Positions 1 to 11,318 of a DNA stretch of 64,000 nt are shown here, piece by piece. The number at the start of each line of letters is the position of its first letter. The first letter of the stretch is position 1. The DNA is from Aspidapion aeneum (taxonomy: Eukaryota; Arthropoda; Insecta; Coleoptera; Brentidae). Where the stretch lies: assembly GCA_963576565.1 (NCBI GenBank), contig OY755045.1, forward strand, positions 4,479,477 through 4,543,476, given 5' to 3'. The notes under the pieces were generated by a model. The model was given only the letters and a program-made list of their open reading frames with translations. It was not told the origin of the DNA and did no database searches. The translations under genes and the position numbers were made by a program.

Positions 1-724
1 AATGTTGGTTTACATCATTAGTGGTAAGTAGGATGACTTGATATTTTTTCTCTTTTTCTCTTAAAAATAAAGACAGAAATAGTTTTTTATATCTCTGTAT
101 TTACCTTTAAGACAGAGAGGGAAACAGAAGTAAGCAATAACAAGTTTTTCTTTTGTTTTTTACCCACTTACCTCTACGATCACAAGATAAGTGTTTACTA
201 ACAGTTGCACAGACTTGTTTTATGTGTCACTTAACTAAATCTTTCTTTAAAATAACACCCCACAAAAACAAGTGGTATTTTCTAAGTTAATTTTTGAAAA
301 TGAAAAACTGGCTGTACTAAAATAAATCCAGATATCTTAAGAACTACTTAAACAAGGGTAGTAATATATAGCTTCTTTGAAAGGTTTTGAAACTACCTTT
401 CAAATGAGGTGTCACAAGATTTTTGCAAAAAACAAATTGAAAATTAAAAAAAAAATTGCCTTCAACTTTTTTTTGGAAACCATTTCCCAAATTCCTATAT
501 GTCTTTTATCTGGAACAAACAGTATTTAAATGGACAAACATGGTTTATTTCTATAAAAAGTTACTATAAATAAAGAAAAATTACATGAAAGACGATAGGG
601 AGGAAAATAACTTTATACTTTATATACTATACTTTCAAATACTTTTTAAAGAGCGAATTAATTAAGTGAAACATATAACTCTGTCTGTGCAAGGGGTCAT
701 TAACTTTTTTTGAGCCTAAAAACT
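1..724. other. TMX1 3' UTR and downstream sequence
   Basis: AT-rich. It holds a TMX1 poly(A) signal candidate (AATAAA on the minus strand, 544-549). No other gene is visible. Confidence 0.5.
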
Positions 725-925
725 TCACATGTCAAGCCTCTTTGCTTTGCGCTTCCTTGCTTTGCCTGGTTCAGGGGAGCCTTGCTCTTTGGAGGGGCTT
801 GGGGGGACAGTCTCGTCTTCTTCGTCCTCCTCGGCCTCTTTCGCCGAATCGGAGGACCCATGGTCTCCTTCTGAATTTAGTTCGTTTTCATTGTCGAGAA
901 GATCGTCTTTTATTTCGTCATCATT
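725..925 (-). CDS. TMX1: TMX1 coding exon 6 (acidic tail, stop)
   Basis: Acceptor TTTAAAG, stop TGA at 727-725. 66 aa, rich in D, E and S, ending in RKRKAKRLDM. Confidence 0.88.
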   Translation of the reverse strand, partial: NDDEIKDDLLDNENELNSEGDHGSSDSAKEAEEDEEDETVPPSPSKEQGSPEPGKARKRKAKRLDM

Positions 926-3900
926 CTTTAAAAAAAAGAGTAAAACATTGTATGTGCAAGACAAATAATACTTAGTTGATTTTCCTAAATATTAATTATT
1001 CCGTTGCACTGGACCATACAGGTTGTCACGTGACACCGCAAAGTGCGCGGATAGAAAGTGCGCAACCCACCGGTGCGATGAGAGAGAGATCATCGTAGCC
1101 TCCATATTGAAACCGGCGTGTTTTACTCGGTTTCCAAAACTACAATTCAATCAACTGCAATTAGTGCCAATCAATTCTAAAATCATTCCAATCCGTTACC
1201 TCAACTCCTCACAGTGATTTCGATCAACTCAAAAACTCTGGTAGAAGCTTGGGCGCCCAGTGAAGGGAATTTGTACCGCCGAGAAATAGCAAGGTCGGTG
1301 TCAATCGACATTTTGTATGGTTCTCGCGTTATTTTCCATTTTTATCCTTAATGCGTTAAAAGTTTAACCAGCGCCTAAAGCTATCGAAAGGGTGTATGTC
1401 TTGTGCATACAAACATATCACCTTAGACTACTAACATAACTCCACAATAAAAATAAATGGATCTATGATTAAACTATGCAACCTAATTACTGCGTCCTTT
1501 AGGGTTAGGTATGTACCTAAACTGTGGAAAGTTGCAGAAGTTATCATGATCCCAAAACCGGGAAAACCACTCCATGACGTGTCATCTTACAGGCCAATAT
1601 CTTTGCTGCCAATTATATCCAAGCTCTATGAGAAATTATTGCTTAAAAGAATAAAACCCATCATAGAAAGACAAGAAATTATTCCATCTCATCAATTTGG
1701 TTTTCGAGACAAGCATTCCACGATAGATCAAGTACATAGAATTACTAATAAGTATTGTTCATACTCGTCTTTTGTCTAGTCTTTTGTCTTGGTTTAGTTA
1801 TATGTCTTGTTTCTTATAGGAGTGTTCATACAATGCTTTTGCTTTTGTTTTTGATTAGTCTTTGTCTTAAGAGTTGCCAACTTTCAATCCTTAGGACAAC
1901 GACTAAGACGAGTGACAGACATCAGCTGATATTTGTTGTTTTTTTTACAGGGCGTCCGAAGAGCGCAAGCGCGCGGCCGAAATTTTGAATTTACCGCCAT
2001 TAATCATGTTTTTAACAGAAAATCTCAACATAACCTCAAAATTTTATTTGTTTTTATTTTTTTTTTCGCTTTTGTTCTTGCGTGTCTGTGTTTCGTGCAC
2101 AAATTAGGTTAAATAAGATTGTTTTGTGTAGAAAATGACTTTTGAAAAGGGGCCTTTTTTCAGTGGGTTATGACTAAGACTAATCAAAAACAAAAGACGA
2201 GTATGAACAGCCGATTTTGTTTAAGACAGCTAAGACTAATCAAAGGACAAAGACTAATCAAAAACAAAAGACTAAGACGAGTATGAACAATACTATAATA
2301 GAAAAAGCACTAGAAGAGGGAAAAGTTTGTTCTGCAGTTTTTCTAGATGTAGCACAAGCATTTGACAAAGTGTGGCATGAAGGCCTTACTTTTAAACTAA
2401 AACGGTTTCTGCCAAAACAATATTCGGATATTTTGGAATCATACATATCTGATAGACATTTTAGAGTAAAACATCATACTCATACTCAAATTTAAGAGAA
2501 ATTCAAGCAGGCGTGCCCCAGGGTAGCGTACTAGGCCCTTATCTATACTTATTATTCACTTGCGATATCCCAAAGCCAGAAAATTGTCACTTAGCAACAT
2601 TTGCAGATGATACTGATTTATTGACAATAGAAAAATCTATTGAAAAATGCATAGAAAAACTTTAGGATGCAGTCACCGAAGTTCACAGTTGGACCACAAA
2701 GTGGCGAATAAAATTAAATAAAACCAAATCAATTCATGTTGATTTTACAAACAAAAATATAAATCACATACAAATAACAATTAACAACATTCCCGTACCA
2801 TATTCAAATCAGGCAAAATATCTCGGTATAACACTTGATGCCAAATTGCGCTGGAAAGCACATGTTAAGAAAAAAAAAGAAGAACTTGAGATAAGGTATA
2901 GAAAAATGAACTGGCTAATTGGAAGGAAGTCCAATTTAACAATTCATAATAAGTTACTGCTTTATAGACAAATACTGAAACCAGTATGGACATATGGTAT
3001 TCAACTATGGGGTTGTGCTAAAGAGAGTAACATTCTAGTTTTACAGAGATTTCAAAATAAAGTATTAAGAAACATTGTGAATGCACCTTGGTACGTTCGA
3101 AATAGTGACCTTCATCGAGATCTAAAAATCGAAACGGTAGCAGAGACTATAAAAAAGTACGCAAAAAGCCATGAAGATTGACTTCATCGGCATGTGAATG
3201 TGGAAGCAATTCAGCTTCTAGACAATACTATGCTAGTTCGAAGACTAAAAAGAGTGAAGCCATTTGAGCTAGTAAACTAAGTGAATTATATAAAACAAAA
3301 TAATGCTACAAACATAACACAATTGTGAGTTACAGACTAAACAAAGCGGGGAGAACTGTTGAGTGAACCCTAAGTTTAAATCTGACTTTTCTAGTAAATT
3401 AAGTTAAAACCAAATTGCTAATTAGTCATACTGACTAGATTGTAATACAATAAACACAGTGTGTTTGACAAATAAAAAAAAATTAAAAAAAAGGATCTAT
3501 GATTAATTACACTCCTAGGGAACTCCACGCTATATCAGCCTTGAAAACAGTTTTTGTAAATATCTCAGAAACAGAAGTCCTACAAACTTTTTAGTTATAA
3601 CATAAATTATTATAAATATCAAACAAGTTTCGTGGCGAATCGGGTAAAAAGAAGTTTTTGTTTCTCTCATATTTTTCCGTGGGTAGCTCGAAAGCTTAAC
3701 CCATAGACGAATGATAGAGATAGACCAGACACTTACACGGTGGGAGTTGTATTACTAAATTGGCGCAGTATACCGGGGTGCCGTGCACGAATCAGCGCCT
3801 CTCCAACTTTGTGCTCCGTACTAAACATTTACAGGGGGATTTGAAACAATATAACGCTTGCGCAGTTTGTCTCTAAGCTACAGGATGGCTTTTCAAATTA

Positions 3901-6900
3901 TTGTATACCGGATGCTCATAGCCATCAATGAAATCGTTCTCCAATCAAGCTACATCTTTTAATATAGTGTGTTGAACAGTTTTTATCAAATTAAATTTTA
4001 ACACTAAAAAACTAATTCTACTCGTCAATTACATAGTTTTAAATTTAAACGATGCGCGCTGATAAGAATGAAGAACACTATTCCCGAACCATTGACGAAT
4101 TGAAAGCAGCAATACATCAAGAAATTACAGGAATATCGCTTTAGAGTTACTGCAAGGGTGAAACTTTCAGAAATCAGCTTCGACTGTGTACTGAAAAAAA
4201 TGGCCGCCACATGAACTCTGTAATTTTCAAAACTTAATAAAAACAAATGGTATAATACGAATCCAGTTAAAAAAATGAAATATAATTAGCATTTACAATG
4301 GCGTTTTTATTGTGGGAGATCATTCTGCCGGACCCTGTATATATGTATAGTGAAATAATCTATGTTTTTCTAAATATTAAAATTTAAAACTAAACATTTA
4401 AAACTCCGTCCAGTCCGTAAAGTTAGTTTTTTTGCCGAAGTATTTTTTTTAGGTTCCGTTTGGGAATGGCGCTTGCTAACATAGTCTTCGCACCCACGAA
4501 CACAAAATTGTTTTCTTTTAAATTTCTTAATTACCGATAGGCCACAATTTAGCAAAAAACACTTTTAAAAATAAGGTAAAAAGTCGAAAAATTACGAAAA
4601 ACTGCAACCACAAATGAAAAATGCCGAATTACATTTACGTCATATTTTTATCTGTTTTGCCAATGTCAGTCATAATCAAAAACATATACCAAGAGTAGCG
4701 GTTAATGTCCATGGCGACAGCACAGGAGTCTGTACATAATATTTTTATACCAGAGGTGACGGTCTGCAATAAGCGCCTCTCGAACTTTGTATTCCGAACT
4801 AATGTATACAGGGGGTATGTATAACAGTATTATGACAAGACCGGGGTGCTTTCCTTACTATAAATAATTAGTATACTGTGGCTTAACCCCACGGGGGTCC
4901 AAGATCTAATGGACACCTAATAAGTATTGACAGTTAACTGTTTCGTCCTTATGGGACTCCTCAGAACACTGCTTGGTCAATGTGACACACTTGCGAGGTT
5001 AATTAGACGGTTTTGTCTCCAATCCTATGTAAATAGTGAGAAAATTCTTGCAACAAGCGCAATTTACCGAGATATGAGAGAAACTAGAAGAGCAGGCGAA
5101 AATACACTGCTATACATATTGATGAATGAAAAGATTGATTACAGATAAAAAGAAACAAACTAATCCGTGACCTACGACAGCTCTTCCGCCTTTTAGGCCA
5201 GATCAACGCTGATTGCGTTTTTACCCGCCATCAAACACGTAAGCGTCAATCAGCGGAATTTTAAATCCAAATAATACTAACAAACGTGAAATTTAATACC
5301 CGTGAATTTAAAAATCAAACAAGTTTCGTGGCTAATCGGGTAAAAAGAAGTTTTTGTTTCTCTTATATTTCTCCGTGGGTATAAATTATTGTGCTATTTT
5401 CAAGTTTGATATAGCATGGAGTTCACTTAGAGTGTGCTAATGAGCTATGAAGGTATCAGATTCATTTATCTTTATTGTGGGGTTGTGTAATAGATTTTTT
5501 TTTTATTTCTATGTGTGTGACTTACCAACTCATCTCCACTATCCTTTTCCTTCACATGAGAACTTTTGACATATGACTGTTTAGGTGGACATACCAGGTC
5601 AATGGCGCATACCAGTATCTAAATAAAAAAAAATTTTTAATTAAAATGGATACTTAAAGTTTTTCAATGTTACATTTATTGTATGATTTACTCTTACAGG
5701 CTATTAAAAATGGCTCTGGAACGAAATAGCGATGTACAAAATAGCGACGTTCAAAATAGCGAGTAATGAAATAGCGACTAACAAAATAGCGATGTAATGA
5801 AAGAGCGACTATCAAAATAGCGATGTATCAAAATAGCGTTTGTAACAAAACAGCGACATATCAAAATAGCGATGTATCAAAATAGCGACAATCAAAATAG
5901 CGATATATCAAAATAGCGACAACCAAAATAGCGACAATCAAAATAGCGATATATCAAAATAGTGATGTATCAAAATAGCGATGTATCAAAATAGCGTTTG
6001 TAACAAAACAGCGACATATCAAAATAGCGATGTATCAAAATAGCGTTTGTAACAAAACAGCGACATATCAAAATAGCGATGTATCAAAATAGCGACAACC
6101 AAAATAGCGACAATCAAAATAGCGATATATCAAAATAGCGATGTATTAAAATAGCGATGTATCAAAATAGCGATGTATGAAAATGGCGATATATGAAAAT
6201 ACCGAATCAAACCAAACCGAATCGAATCCTATCCTATTTTGACTATACAAGCTTATTTAAAAAAAAAACTTTCCTGATTCTTTTCCGGGATCCTAAAGGG
6301 TATGAATCCGAACCGAACCGAACCGATCTGAACCGAATTCGGTTCGGTTCGGATTTATACTCTCTAGGATTCCGGAAAAGAAGTCTGGAGAGTTTTTTTT
6401 TTTGAAAAAATATGCTGGTTCGGTTTGGTTTAGTTTGGGTCGGTTCGGTTCGGTTCGGATTCACACCCTTTAGAATCCCGGGAAAGAAGTCAGGAAAGTT
6501 TTTTTTTTGAAAACATTTCTTAGAAAGAAACCTTTTAGTCGAGCTATATGCCAAAACGGAACCGAAATATCTCTATTTTGATAGTCGCTATTTTGTTACA
6601 TCGCTGTTTTGATAGTCGCTATTTTGTTACATCGCTATTTTGATAGTCGCTATTTTGTTACATCGCTATTTTGATAGTCGCTATTTTGTTACATCGCTTT
6701 TTTGTTACATCGCTATTTCGGTACAATCGCTATTTTGTTACATCGCTATTTTGTTACATCGCTATTTTGATAGTCGCCTTTTCATTACATCGCTATTTTG
6801 ATTGTCGCTATTTCGATACCGCTATTTTAATAGTCGCTATTTTATACATCGCTATTTCGTTCAAGAGCCATTAAAAATATTAGTATACAGTGAAACCTAC

Positions 6901-9900
6901 TATAAGCGGACACTCACGGTTCCGTCGATTTTGTCCGCTTATTGGACGTGTCCGCTTATGAGACGGAACTGCGACATTTTATTTATTAGATAAAATTTAT
7001 TATTACAATTTCCGCTGCTTGAGATTTTCCGATATTAAATTTTTCGGCGATCTTTCGTGCTAATAGATGTTCCTTATCCGAAACGTTAACAACTTCCATT
7101 TTTCCACATAAACCAAAAAATTTTTTTACTCGGCGCCATTTCAAAGAGATCTATTATTACCCAACTGAACAATAAAATAAAAATAAACACAGCAGCCCCG
7201 CCGAATAAAATATTGTTGCAAATACGACAGAAGTATTTAGTCTCCGCATTAAAACGGAAATAGGTAATTCCCCGGCTGCAGAGTGCATTGTTGCCAACAT
7301 ACTACATAATATTTAGGTCCATGTCGTGCAGCGCTCCGTCCCATTGTCAGAGGTTTGCGTCTGTTCTCTCCCATAAGCGGACATCTGCAATAAGCAGACA
7401 AAATCGAAGAAACCGTAAGTGTCCGCATATAGGAGGTTTAACTGTATACCATTTGTCTCAGTTAAAATAACAATAGGGTTTTATGGGGATTTTGGAAAAT
7501 GCAATTTTGGTTAAATGAGAAAAAAAGTGGCGCTATTCCGAGCTTACCCAGAGGCTGTATCAAAATTAAGAAAATAAAGAGAAATAGACCTGATCTGATT
7601 TCACAGAAACTAAAAAAAAAAATAAACCTACACACTTACCAGTCCTAGACAGGCTCCTAATATAATGGTGGCCACTGCAAATATCAAGTAGGATGCAAAC
7701 GTCGGTAGTCCGTAATCGTTTGTTAATTTTCCATGAATTTGCTGTAATAAGAAAATTATAATAAATTTAAATAGTTTCTATTATTCGCCATTGGCAGCAT
7801 GTTTTGGATCGTCCCTCGTATTGCACCCTCAAGCTTAATCTTGTTGGGTAGGCCACCAGTAATTTGCGTCGCTTCACAACCAGGGATTTTATGTACTGTC
7901 GAATACCATAGACATGTCGTCCTTTCTTTCTATTTTTCGCAATTAGTAGATGACATAACATATTGCTATTTAAATTATACAGTGCACAAACGCAAAACAC
8001 CGCGAAATGTAAATACACAACAAATATGGCGTCCATCCACACAGCAGCTGTGTGTCTACCTGGCAAAACACGCACTTAAAAATTTGCGTCCGCGAATTTA
8101 AATTTGCCATTGTTTTCAAAGCAACAATTCTTATGGGGTTCATGCTACAAAAATTTCAAGATATTTTTTGTATGGATGGCTAAAAAAAATTAGCTTACCC
8201 TTAGTGACTGAGATAGTTTGAAAAAGGATGACACCACAGTCATCTGGATGGAGTTGGGTGCCTTCCATCCAGGAATTGGGTCAACTTGTTCCCATTTTCT
8301 GTCCTCCACAAACAAACTGAATGCATCTTTGTCCCTTGATCCTTTGTATTGTCTGAATTGGCCATCTATCACACTAAAAAACAAAAATATGCAAAATAAA
8401 TGTCTGTAATAATCAATTTAATCATCTATGATTGAAACTATTGTTTTCTATAAAGGCCTTCAAAAATGTTCTATTATTCTCCATAGTGGCAGCATCTTTT
8501 GGATCGTCCCTTGTATAGCACCCTCAAGCTTAAATCTTGTTAGATAGGCCACCAGTAATTCGCGTCCCTTCACAACCAGGGCCCAGATTCTGTGTACTGT
8601 CGAGCTTCATAGACATGTCGTCCTTTCTTTCTATTTTTCGCAATTAGTAGGTAACATAACATATCGCTATTAAATTATACAGTGCACAGTATGTGGACCC
8701 AGACGCGCGTTTCTTATGCTGTTTTCCCGGTCACAGCCGACAGACGCCCATTGCTAATTACGATTATCCCTCTCTGTCTATAATCTATATAACAGGGGCG
8801 GCTCGTGCATAAGGGCTGCAGAGCAGCAGAACCCCCAAAATTTTCACATTATTTGACTATTTTTCAGCCGCTGCTATTTTTCTAATATAATTATTTTATT
8901 TCTAAAATTATTGGAATAGCAGTTTATTTTCGGTCCGGTGTTGCTAAATTGCAACACAACGTAGCTGGGCGGCTAACAAGATCTGTGCTCGGCTAGGAAC
9001 CCCTTACTTCGCCCCGCACCGCACTTGCTCCTGGGTTTAGATAGCGAAATCTAGGCAAAAATAGAGCTGCAAAACTTGCAGTTCCAGTACAATTCCGGGC
9101 GGGCGTTGCGTGTTTGCGGGCGCAATTTTTTACTTTTTATAATAGACACGTGATCTGGAGACTGTAAAAAAATAGCATTTTTTATACCCTATCGGCAGAA
9201 CTCACAAACTTTACTGTCACGAGCCGCCCCTGCTATATAATCTGATCTATTTCCTTCCCCAATATCTTCCACTCTTCTCTGTCTGCCGCCGTGCGCGTTC
9301 ATCCATCTAGTTCCCGCATATTTCTTCAAATTGTCAGCCCATCTCATTTGGAATCTTCTACTTCTTTTGTTTTCCCAATGTCTCCAGTTTACAATACATT
9401 TGTTCCATCAATTGTCTTTCTGTATGATAAAATATTATGACTGGCAAATTTCCATTTAAATTTTGCTACCTCTCCTCTAACATCCCTTACTTTTATTTTA
9501 TTTCTTGTTGTTAGCTTTACATGTAACATTTACCGTTCCATTGATCTATGGGCTTTTGTTGCCTTATCCATGCTTGATTTTGTAGGTGTCCAGGTCTGGG
9601 ATCCATAGGTAATTCAGTAGAGGACAAGCGCGGATTTGAGGGGGGGTAATGGAATAATGACCCCCCCTAGAAAAAAAAATTGCACTTTTTCCTAATAAAT
9701 TAAGAGAAAACAGGAGAATTACCCCCCCTAAAAAAAAAATTACATTACAAAAAAAAATTGTCCACTATTACCCCCCCCCTAGATTTTTACCCAGATCCAC
9801 ACTTGGTACATTGGTTATACACATTTTTTTTTCATAATATGTTTGACAAAGTTTTTATTAAAAATCTAAGTAAAAAATTTAAAAAAAATAAAATTATAAA

Positions 9901-11318
9901 AAAATCTGAAGAATAAAAAAAATAATGACAATTTAAAAAATAAACAAAATTAAAACCTAGAGTGTGATACATTATTTTAAAGGAAATTTTGGATTTGGGA
10001 ACTTATATGTATGAATCAGCAAGAACTTACTGAAAAATAGTAGGCAAAGCAGTCACCATAAACCTCCCACTAAGGCCAGGAGAAGTGGTGACATCTACTG
10101 CTCCAACTTTAATTCCCAGAGCAGGACCTTGTTTGGCAAAGTCTCTCCAACGGGGTTCTAGAGCTTTACATGCTGGACACCAGGGAGCATAGCTGTAAAT
10201 TAAAGTATAAATGTAAATCTACACCTGCAGAAAAAAATATTTTTATGTATGATATATTGAAAATAATTATTTGAAACCGTTAAAAAAATATGGTAAATGA
10301 CAAATTTTTCCAGACATCTTCACAAAGTATTTTTGTCCAAAATGTTATAAAAAAGAATGGCTCAGTTTTCAAGAAAAAATGCTGTTACTGATTTTAGTAA
10401 TAGTACAAAAACCTTTTTTTTATTTAAGAACAGAAACTGAGAATAACATCCAGTGTTTAAAATAATTTATGTGGTTTAAAAGTTATATAAATAAATGCAA
10501 ACAAGATTCCTTGATGTACAAAATATCTACTATGTATATATGATTCATTAAACTTTTAAGAATGTCTTTAATTTTGCAGTAAATAGTTTATTTATCTTTG
10601 TTTATCCAAAGTACTTAATTCTAATTTATGGCAAACCAAGTTTTAAATAAAACATTATCATATTTTACAAGATTTTATAGGCTTGCACATAAAACAAAGT
10701 TCAATTATAAATGACTTAATCATCCCCAGGGGTCAGAAAATATTAATAATAAAAACTATGTCATTGATAAATATAGATATATTGAGAGATATAAAAAGGC
10801 CATAATATATGATTGCCTACTTACCGTGCAGGTATAAATAGGCCCCATTTGAGGTAACTTTTGATTCAAAATTATTATTAAGTAAAATTATTATTTTTAA
10901 GAAGTTTGAAATTCAATTTAGCAGATTTTTAGAAGACAGTTTAAAAGAACAGATATCCATTATCTCTCTTTCTAATTGTCCTTTTAACCCATTGTTTTTA
11001 ATATTTAACTTCTTCATTATAAACTCAGCATTGATAGGTATCTTTCAACATTGACTATGTTTGATTTATTTAAAAACACTGAAAACTGAAAGAGGTGTCT
11101 AGTTACTGTCAAAATAAGGGGTTAGGGTCAGAGTTCTAACCACCAGAAAATTTATAAATGACTCTTAACATATTAGGCAAAAAAGCAAAACTTACAACTC
11201 GACCAACCACTCGCCTTCCAGAATTTGGCCCCAGTTATCCTCATCCAGTTCAACCAGTCGCTGTCCATTTGCTACCCACAAAAGCACTGCAAAAATACAC
11301 AATTTGATATACGCCATT
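725..11318 (-). CDS. TMX1: TMX1-like thioredoxin-related transmembrane protein, six coding exons
   Basis: Join of 11318-11196, 10192-10031, 8373-8199, 7741-7640, 5618-5526 and 925-725; all introns are GT-AG and phases agree from exon 1's end onward. The product is an ER membrane oxidoreductase that acts on disulfides of membrane proteins. About 284 aa: hydrophobic N-terminal signal, thioredoxin fold with active site WCPAC (Cys ~46 and ~49, the same CPAC as vertebrate TMX1), cis-proline in TALPT (~91), one membrane helix (~170-192), then an acidic cytosolic tail ending in a basic RKRKAKR patch. Family length is about 280 aa, so it is complete. Oddity: the ATG at 11318 is out of frame with the rest of exon 1 by one base in a five-T run (see finding); all other exons read cleanly. 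TTTATT at 544-549 gives AATAAA on this strand ~180 bp past the stop. Head-to-head with the ARF gene. Family identity is very secure. Confidence 0.9.
1473..3492 (+). mobile_element. 5'-truncated Jockey-type non-LTR retrotransposon
   Basis: Lies in TMX1 intron 5. The direct repeat GGATCTATGATTAA occurs at 1459-1472 and 3493-3506, a 14 bp target-site duplication enclosing the copy; an A-rich tail ends at 3492. Reverse-transcriptase blocks in order: [78 protein letters not shown], and the jockey-like tail PVWTYGIQLWG and NAPWYVRN. The frame is broken by a 542 bp insertion (1752-2293), a frameshift near 2490, a TAG at 2663 and a TGA near 3179, so it is dead. The endonuclease end is missing. Confidence 0.9.
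1752..2293. mobile_element. TIR element (MITE-like) inserted in the Jockey copy
   Basis: Perfect 18 bp inverted ends: GTATTGTTCATACTCGTC at 1752-1769 and its complement at 2276-2293. Excising exactly this block restores the RT frame (ITN-NIIEKALEEG). Subterminal copies of the motif AATCAAAAACAAAAGAC lie near both ends. No transposase was seen. Confidence 0.8.
3507..5400. repeat. Patchwork of dispersed repeats in TMX1 intron 5
   Basis: No gene. A block at 3510-3720 (AACTCCACGCTATA, GTTTCGTGGC, CTCGAAAGC) recurs around 4880-5460, 24180-24420, 57185-57295 and 58441-58520. A second motif, GCGCCTCTC plus AACTTTGT, is present at ~3797 and ~4778. These look like old copies of one or two DNA elements. 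Confidence 0.5.
5526..5618 (-). CDS. TMX1: TMX1 coding exon 5 (end of helix, cytosolic juxtamembrane)
   Basis: Acceptor ATTTAG, donor GTAAGT. Reads ILVCAIDLVCPPKQ, aligning with the LFVADCLCPSK-type stop-transfer of TMX1. Confidence 0.88.
5712..6869. mobile_element. Fold-back element made of opposed tandem arrays, 9 bp TSD
   Basis: Ends GGCTCTGGAACGAAATAGCG (left) and its inverted form (right, GGCTCTTGAACGAAATAGCG), flanked by the direct repeat ATTAAAAAT at 5703-5711 and 6870-6878. Left arm 5730-6190: ~16 bp units based on AAAATAGCGATGTATC. Right arm 6570-6860: the reverse complement type, TCGCTATTTTGATAG. Centre 6190-6560: GGTTC/GAACC runs, also in opposed orientation. The 8-9 bp duplication and GG-start termini suggest Merlin-like, with Mutator or hAT as alternatives. 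In TMX1 intron 4; no transposase. Confidence 0.8.
6888..7444. mobile_element. Pogo-like MITE, CAGT termini, TA duplication
   Basis: CAGTGAAACCTACTATAAGC at the left and the inverted match (GGAGGTTTAACTG) at the right, with TA on both sides. The motif ATAAGCGGAC or its complement recurs near both ends. Related copies at 23309-23879 and 48150-49318. Confidence 0.75.
7640..7741 (-). CDS. TMX1: TMX1 coding exon 4 (luminal linker and first part of the membrane helix)
   Basis: Acceptor TTATTACAG, donor GTAAGT. Reads LTNDYGLPTFASYL then IFAVATIILGACLGL, the start of the single transmembrane segment. Confidence 0.92.
7779..7990. repeat. Direct repeat copy 1 flanking TMX1 exon 3
   Basis: Shares ~210 bp with 8470-8694 (GGCAGCATGTTTTGGATCGT, ACCCTCAAGCTTAA, AGACATGTCGTCCTTTCTTT). 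Confidence 0.75.
8199..8373 (-). CDS. TMX1: TMX1 coding exon 3 (end of thioredoxin fold)
   Basis: Acceptor TTTTTTAG, donor GTAAGC. Reads VIDGQFRQYKGSRDK and FFKLSQSLR, matching the TMX1 segment between the ALPTIYH strand and the membrane helix. A ~220 bp repeat pair flanks this exon (7779-7990 and 8470-8694). Confidence 0.92.
8470..8694. repeat. Direct repeat copy 2 flanking TMX1 exon 3
   Basis: Second copy of the 7779-7990 repeat, on the other side of the exon at 8199-8373. Confidence 0.75.
8740..9620 (-). mobile_element. RTE-like LINE 3' fragment (interrupted)
   Basis: Read on the minus strand it encodes degenerate GSQTWTPTKSSMDKATKAHR, VRGEVAKFKWKFASHN and REEWKILGKEID, matching the C-terminal segment of RTE-type polymerases. 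It is split by a hAT MITE at 8793-9232 and has stops. Confidence 0.6.
8793..9232. mobile_element. hAT-type MITE, 8 bp TSD CTATATAA
   Basis: Termini CAGGGGCGGCTCGTG and CACGAGCCGCCCCTG, flanked by CTATATAA at 8785-8792 and 9233-9240. 440 bp, no ORF. Confidence 0.9.
9626..9806. mobile_element. Small inverted-end element with G/C runs
   Basis: CAAGCGCGGATTTGAGGGGG at the left and a diverged inverted copy (CCCAGATCCACACTTG) at the right. The left end recurs inverted at ~30612-30630, at the edge of the satellite array. No clear TSD. Confidence 0.45.
10031..10192 (-). CDS. TMX1: TMX1 coding exon 2 (CPAC active site)
   Basis: Acceptor TTTACAG, donor GTAAGT. Reads YAPWCPACKALEPRW through PGLSGRFMVTALPTIF: thioredoxin active site and cis-proline loop. 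Confidence 0.95.
11196..11318 (-). CDS. TMX1: TMX1 coding exon 1 (signal peptide), apparent one-base frameshift
   Basis: Encodes a signal-like start (MAYIKLCIFAVL) and then, one frame over, WVANGQRLVELDEDNWG and EGEWLVE, which runs into the CPAC exon. Donor GTAAGT follows 11196. The frame from the ATG hits TGA after 22 codons; removing one T from the five-T run (A5 on the plus strand at 11280-11284) joins the two frames. Confidence 0.75.

Noticed and set aside
1023..1217. 64-codon plus frame near 1.1 kb
   Set aside because: Short, no family, no splice context; in TMX1 intron 5.
5722..6190. Regularly spaced repeats resembling a CRISPR array
   Set aside because: Units are direct tandem copies without unique spacers, in a eukaryotic intron, mirrored by an inverted array.
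6243..6554. 103-codon minus frame rich in NRTEP-type words
   Set aside because: It is a translation of the GGTTC tandem repeats inside the fold-back element.
7767..8101. Overlapping ~100-codon frames on both strands
   Set aside because: They lie in the repeat flanking TMX1 exon 3 and show no domain; opposite-strand frames in the same DNA.
9626..9806. An 8 bp target duplication around the G/C-run element
   Set aside because: The flanks (GTAGAGGA and GTACATTG) do not match.
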